This document shows, in pieces, positions 62,726-64,000 of a DNA stretch of 64,000 nucleotides. Numbering within the stretch: position 1 is the stretch's first letter; each line of letters begins with the position of its first letter. The position numbers and the translations under genes are program-made. The notes beneath the pieces were generated by a model. It searched no databases. It was not told the DNA's origin and saw nothing but the letters and a program-made list of their open reading frames with translations. Origin of the DNA: Apostichopus japonicus (taxonomy: Eukaryota > Echinodermata > Holothuroidea > Aspidochirotida > Stichopodidae); contig NC_092567.1 of assembly GCF_037975245.1 (NCBI RefSeq), forward strand, positions 19,412,876 to 19,476,875, given 5' to 3'.

Positions 62726-64000
62726 CAACAATGACATCATTGAGCCAGAAATGGTTTTGCAATATCAGAATCTAAAATGTTAACATTTTTTAGCTGATCT
62801 AATGATGGCAGTAGCTTCCAGGTCAACACTGTTAACATTTTGCCTTGAAATGATGGGAAATTCATAAAAGTTTCAGGGCCTAGTGGCTCTATGACATCAC
62901 AAATGGCAGTACCGAGACATGATTTTTAATTTAGTATATATCGCAATAATTTGGAGAATAATTTTCTGCAGCTGTTTTGTGCAGTCTGCAGTTTCGTTAT
63001 ATAAGTCAAAGATAATTGGTTGGGTTTGTCCCCTTTAGAACCAATACCACACTCCATCTTGAATTGAGGAAGTTAACAAGCACCTAACTGTAAATTCCTT
63101 TTCCATTTGGTATTCGTTTGACATCCCAAGGGAGTCACACTAAAGGTTTAGTCTCCGGGTATGAAGTTGGAGCTTTGATGAAGATGTCAAGAGTGCCCAG
63201 TGCAAGCATGTTACCAATTGTTGTAAGCTAGTTAGAGAGGAGTTCACATGTTAAGGAGACAGATGTAAATTCATTAATGACAACAGCACTTCTTGTGGAT
63301 TAATTTCATTCTTTTTTGGTGGGGGGGGGGGGGGTTGGGGTGCTTGATTCTAACTACTCTTATGTCTAATGATTAACTGTGGTTTACAGATCTCTGATTG
63401 TTTTCTGGCGACACTTCAGCCACCTTACAATGTAATGTCATAATAATTCTTTTGTACACAATGATCAGTTTAAACCCAAGTAAGTCAACTTATCACTGAT
63501 ATCTAACATCTTTCCTTATCCTTATATTTTCCTTATCATTCCTCATCAACAACAGAGAGAATTTTACGACTCTTGGAGCAAGTTACCCTCTCTGTGGTCC
63601 TCCGGAATAATTTAAAGGTTTGAAAACTTCACAAAGGTACTTTTTACATCTTTCCGTAAAGTTTTATTAGACCGACATGTTTCGGCACAAACTCAACTGC
63701 ATAATGAACAGTTAACTGTGAAAAAGGTTTATTATGTTGTGTATTTGTTCAGATTTATCCTACTTTTCTTAGTAAACCAGAGAAAAAGACAAATATAAAA
63801 TGAAACTAAATTGTGTTTATTTTCTTTATTTCTTTTTCTCTCTGTATTTACATAAAAAATATTGCTATTATGAACAAGAAGAAGACTTTTACTGAGAGGC
63901 AGCCTGAAGGAACTGAAGAAAGAAGAAGTGCAGAGAGATGGTGAATAGAAAAGAAAAATTAATCTGATGCAGCACTGTATAGTTATGTTAGTTTACCCTG

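Larger units (their letters stand above)
56994..64000. other. 5' flank or upstream introns of DNAI7; no exon recognised
   Basis: No conserved coding exon was found. The missing N-terminal DNAI7 exons either lie beyond 64000 or are too diverged to see. Content: tRNA-like SINEs, microsatellites, a hAT MITE, a TTAA MITE fragment and a minisatellite. Confidence 0.65.

Overview
This window is animal nuclear DNA. Its genes are split by GT-AG introns, its intergenic and intronic DNA is AT-rich and packed with decayed transposons and tandem repeats, and all its proteins are metazoan. The repeat mix (short TIR elements with TTAA or 8-bp target duplications, CR1/L2-like LINE remnants, oligo-G/C runs) and the divergence of the proteins from vertebrates suggest a marine invertebrate deuterostome, perhaps an echinoderm. 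That placement is an inference; no species marker was found.

Four protein-coding genes were reconstructed by joining exons in phase. (1) 146-13937, minus: the circadian bHLH-PAS factor BMAL (ARNTL/Cycle). Thirteen coding exons run from the start codon through bHLH, PAS-A and PAS-B into the C-terminal region; the 3' end lies beyond base 1. (2) 26751-32465, minus: a complete six-exon alpha/beta hydrolase of 360 residues with a visible catalytic triad. (3) 39406-42868, plus: a complete four-exon ribosomal protein S13 gene (151 aa) behind a TATA-like box and 5'TOP tract. (4) 45585-56993, minus: the C-terminal twelve exons of DNAI7/CASC1 (IC97/FAP94), a ciliary dynein-associated protein; its N-terminal exons were not found.

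Layout: 1-13.9 kb BMAL, with minisatellites and one TTAA MITE in its introns; 13.9-26.7 kb intergenic, with a duplicated LINE fragment, a CRE palindrome, a long-TIR element and a fold-back element; 26.7-32.5 kb hydrolase, with hAT-like and other repeats in introns; 32.5-39.4 kb intergenic, with a U2 snRNA-derived retroposon and a nested cluster of GC-rich TIR elements; 39.4-42.9 kb RPS13; 42.9-45.6 kb intergenic; 45.6-57 kb DNAI7; 57-64 kb tRNA-derived SINEs, a complete hAT MITE and minisatellites.

The genes do not form a pathway (clock transcription, hydrolysis, translation, cilia). Their linkage is informative: human ARNTL and RPS13 both lie on 11p15, and ARNTL2 and CASC1 both lie on 12p11-12, so this window looks like the unduplicated ancestral block. 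The main new-looking items are a U2-headed SINE with a perfect 17-bp target duplication, a seven-copy TTAA MITE family, and three mobile elements sitting within about 20 bp of splice donors.
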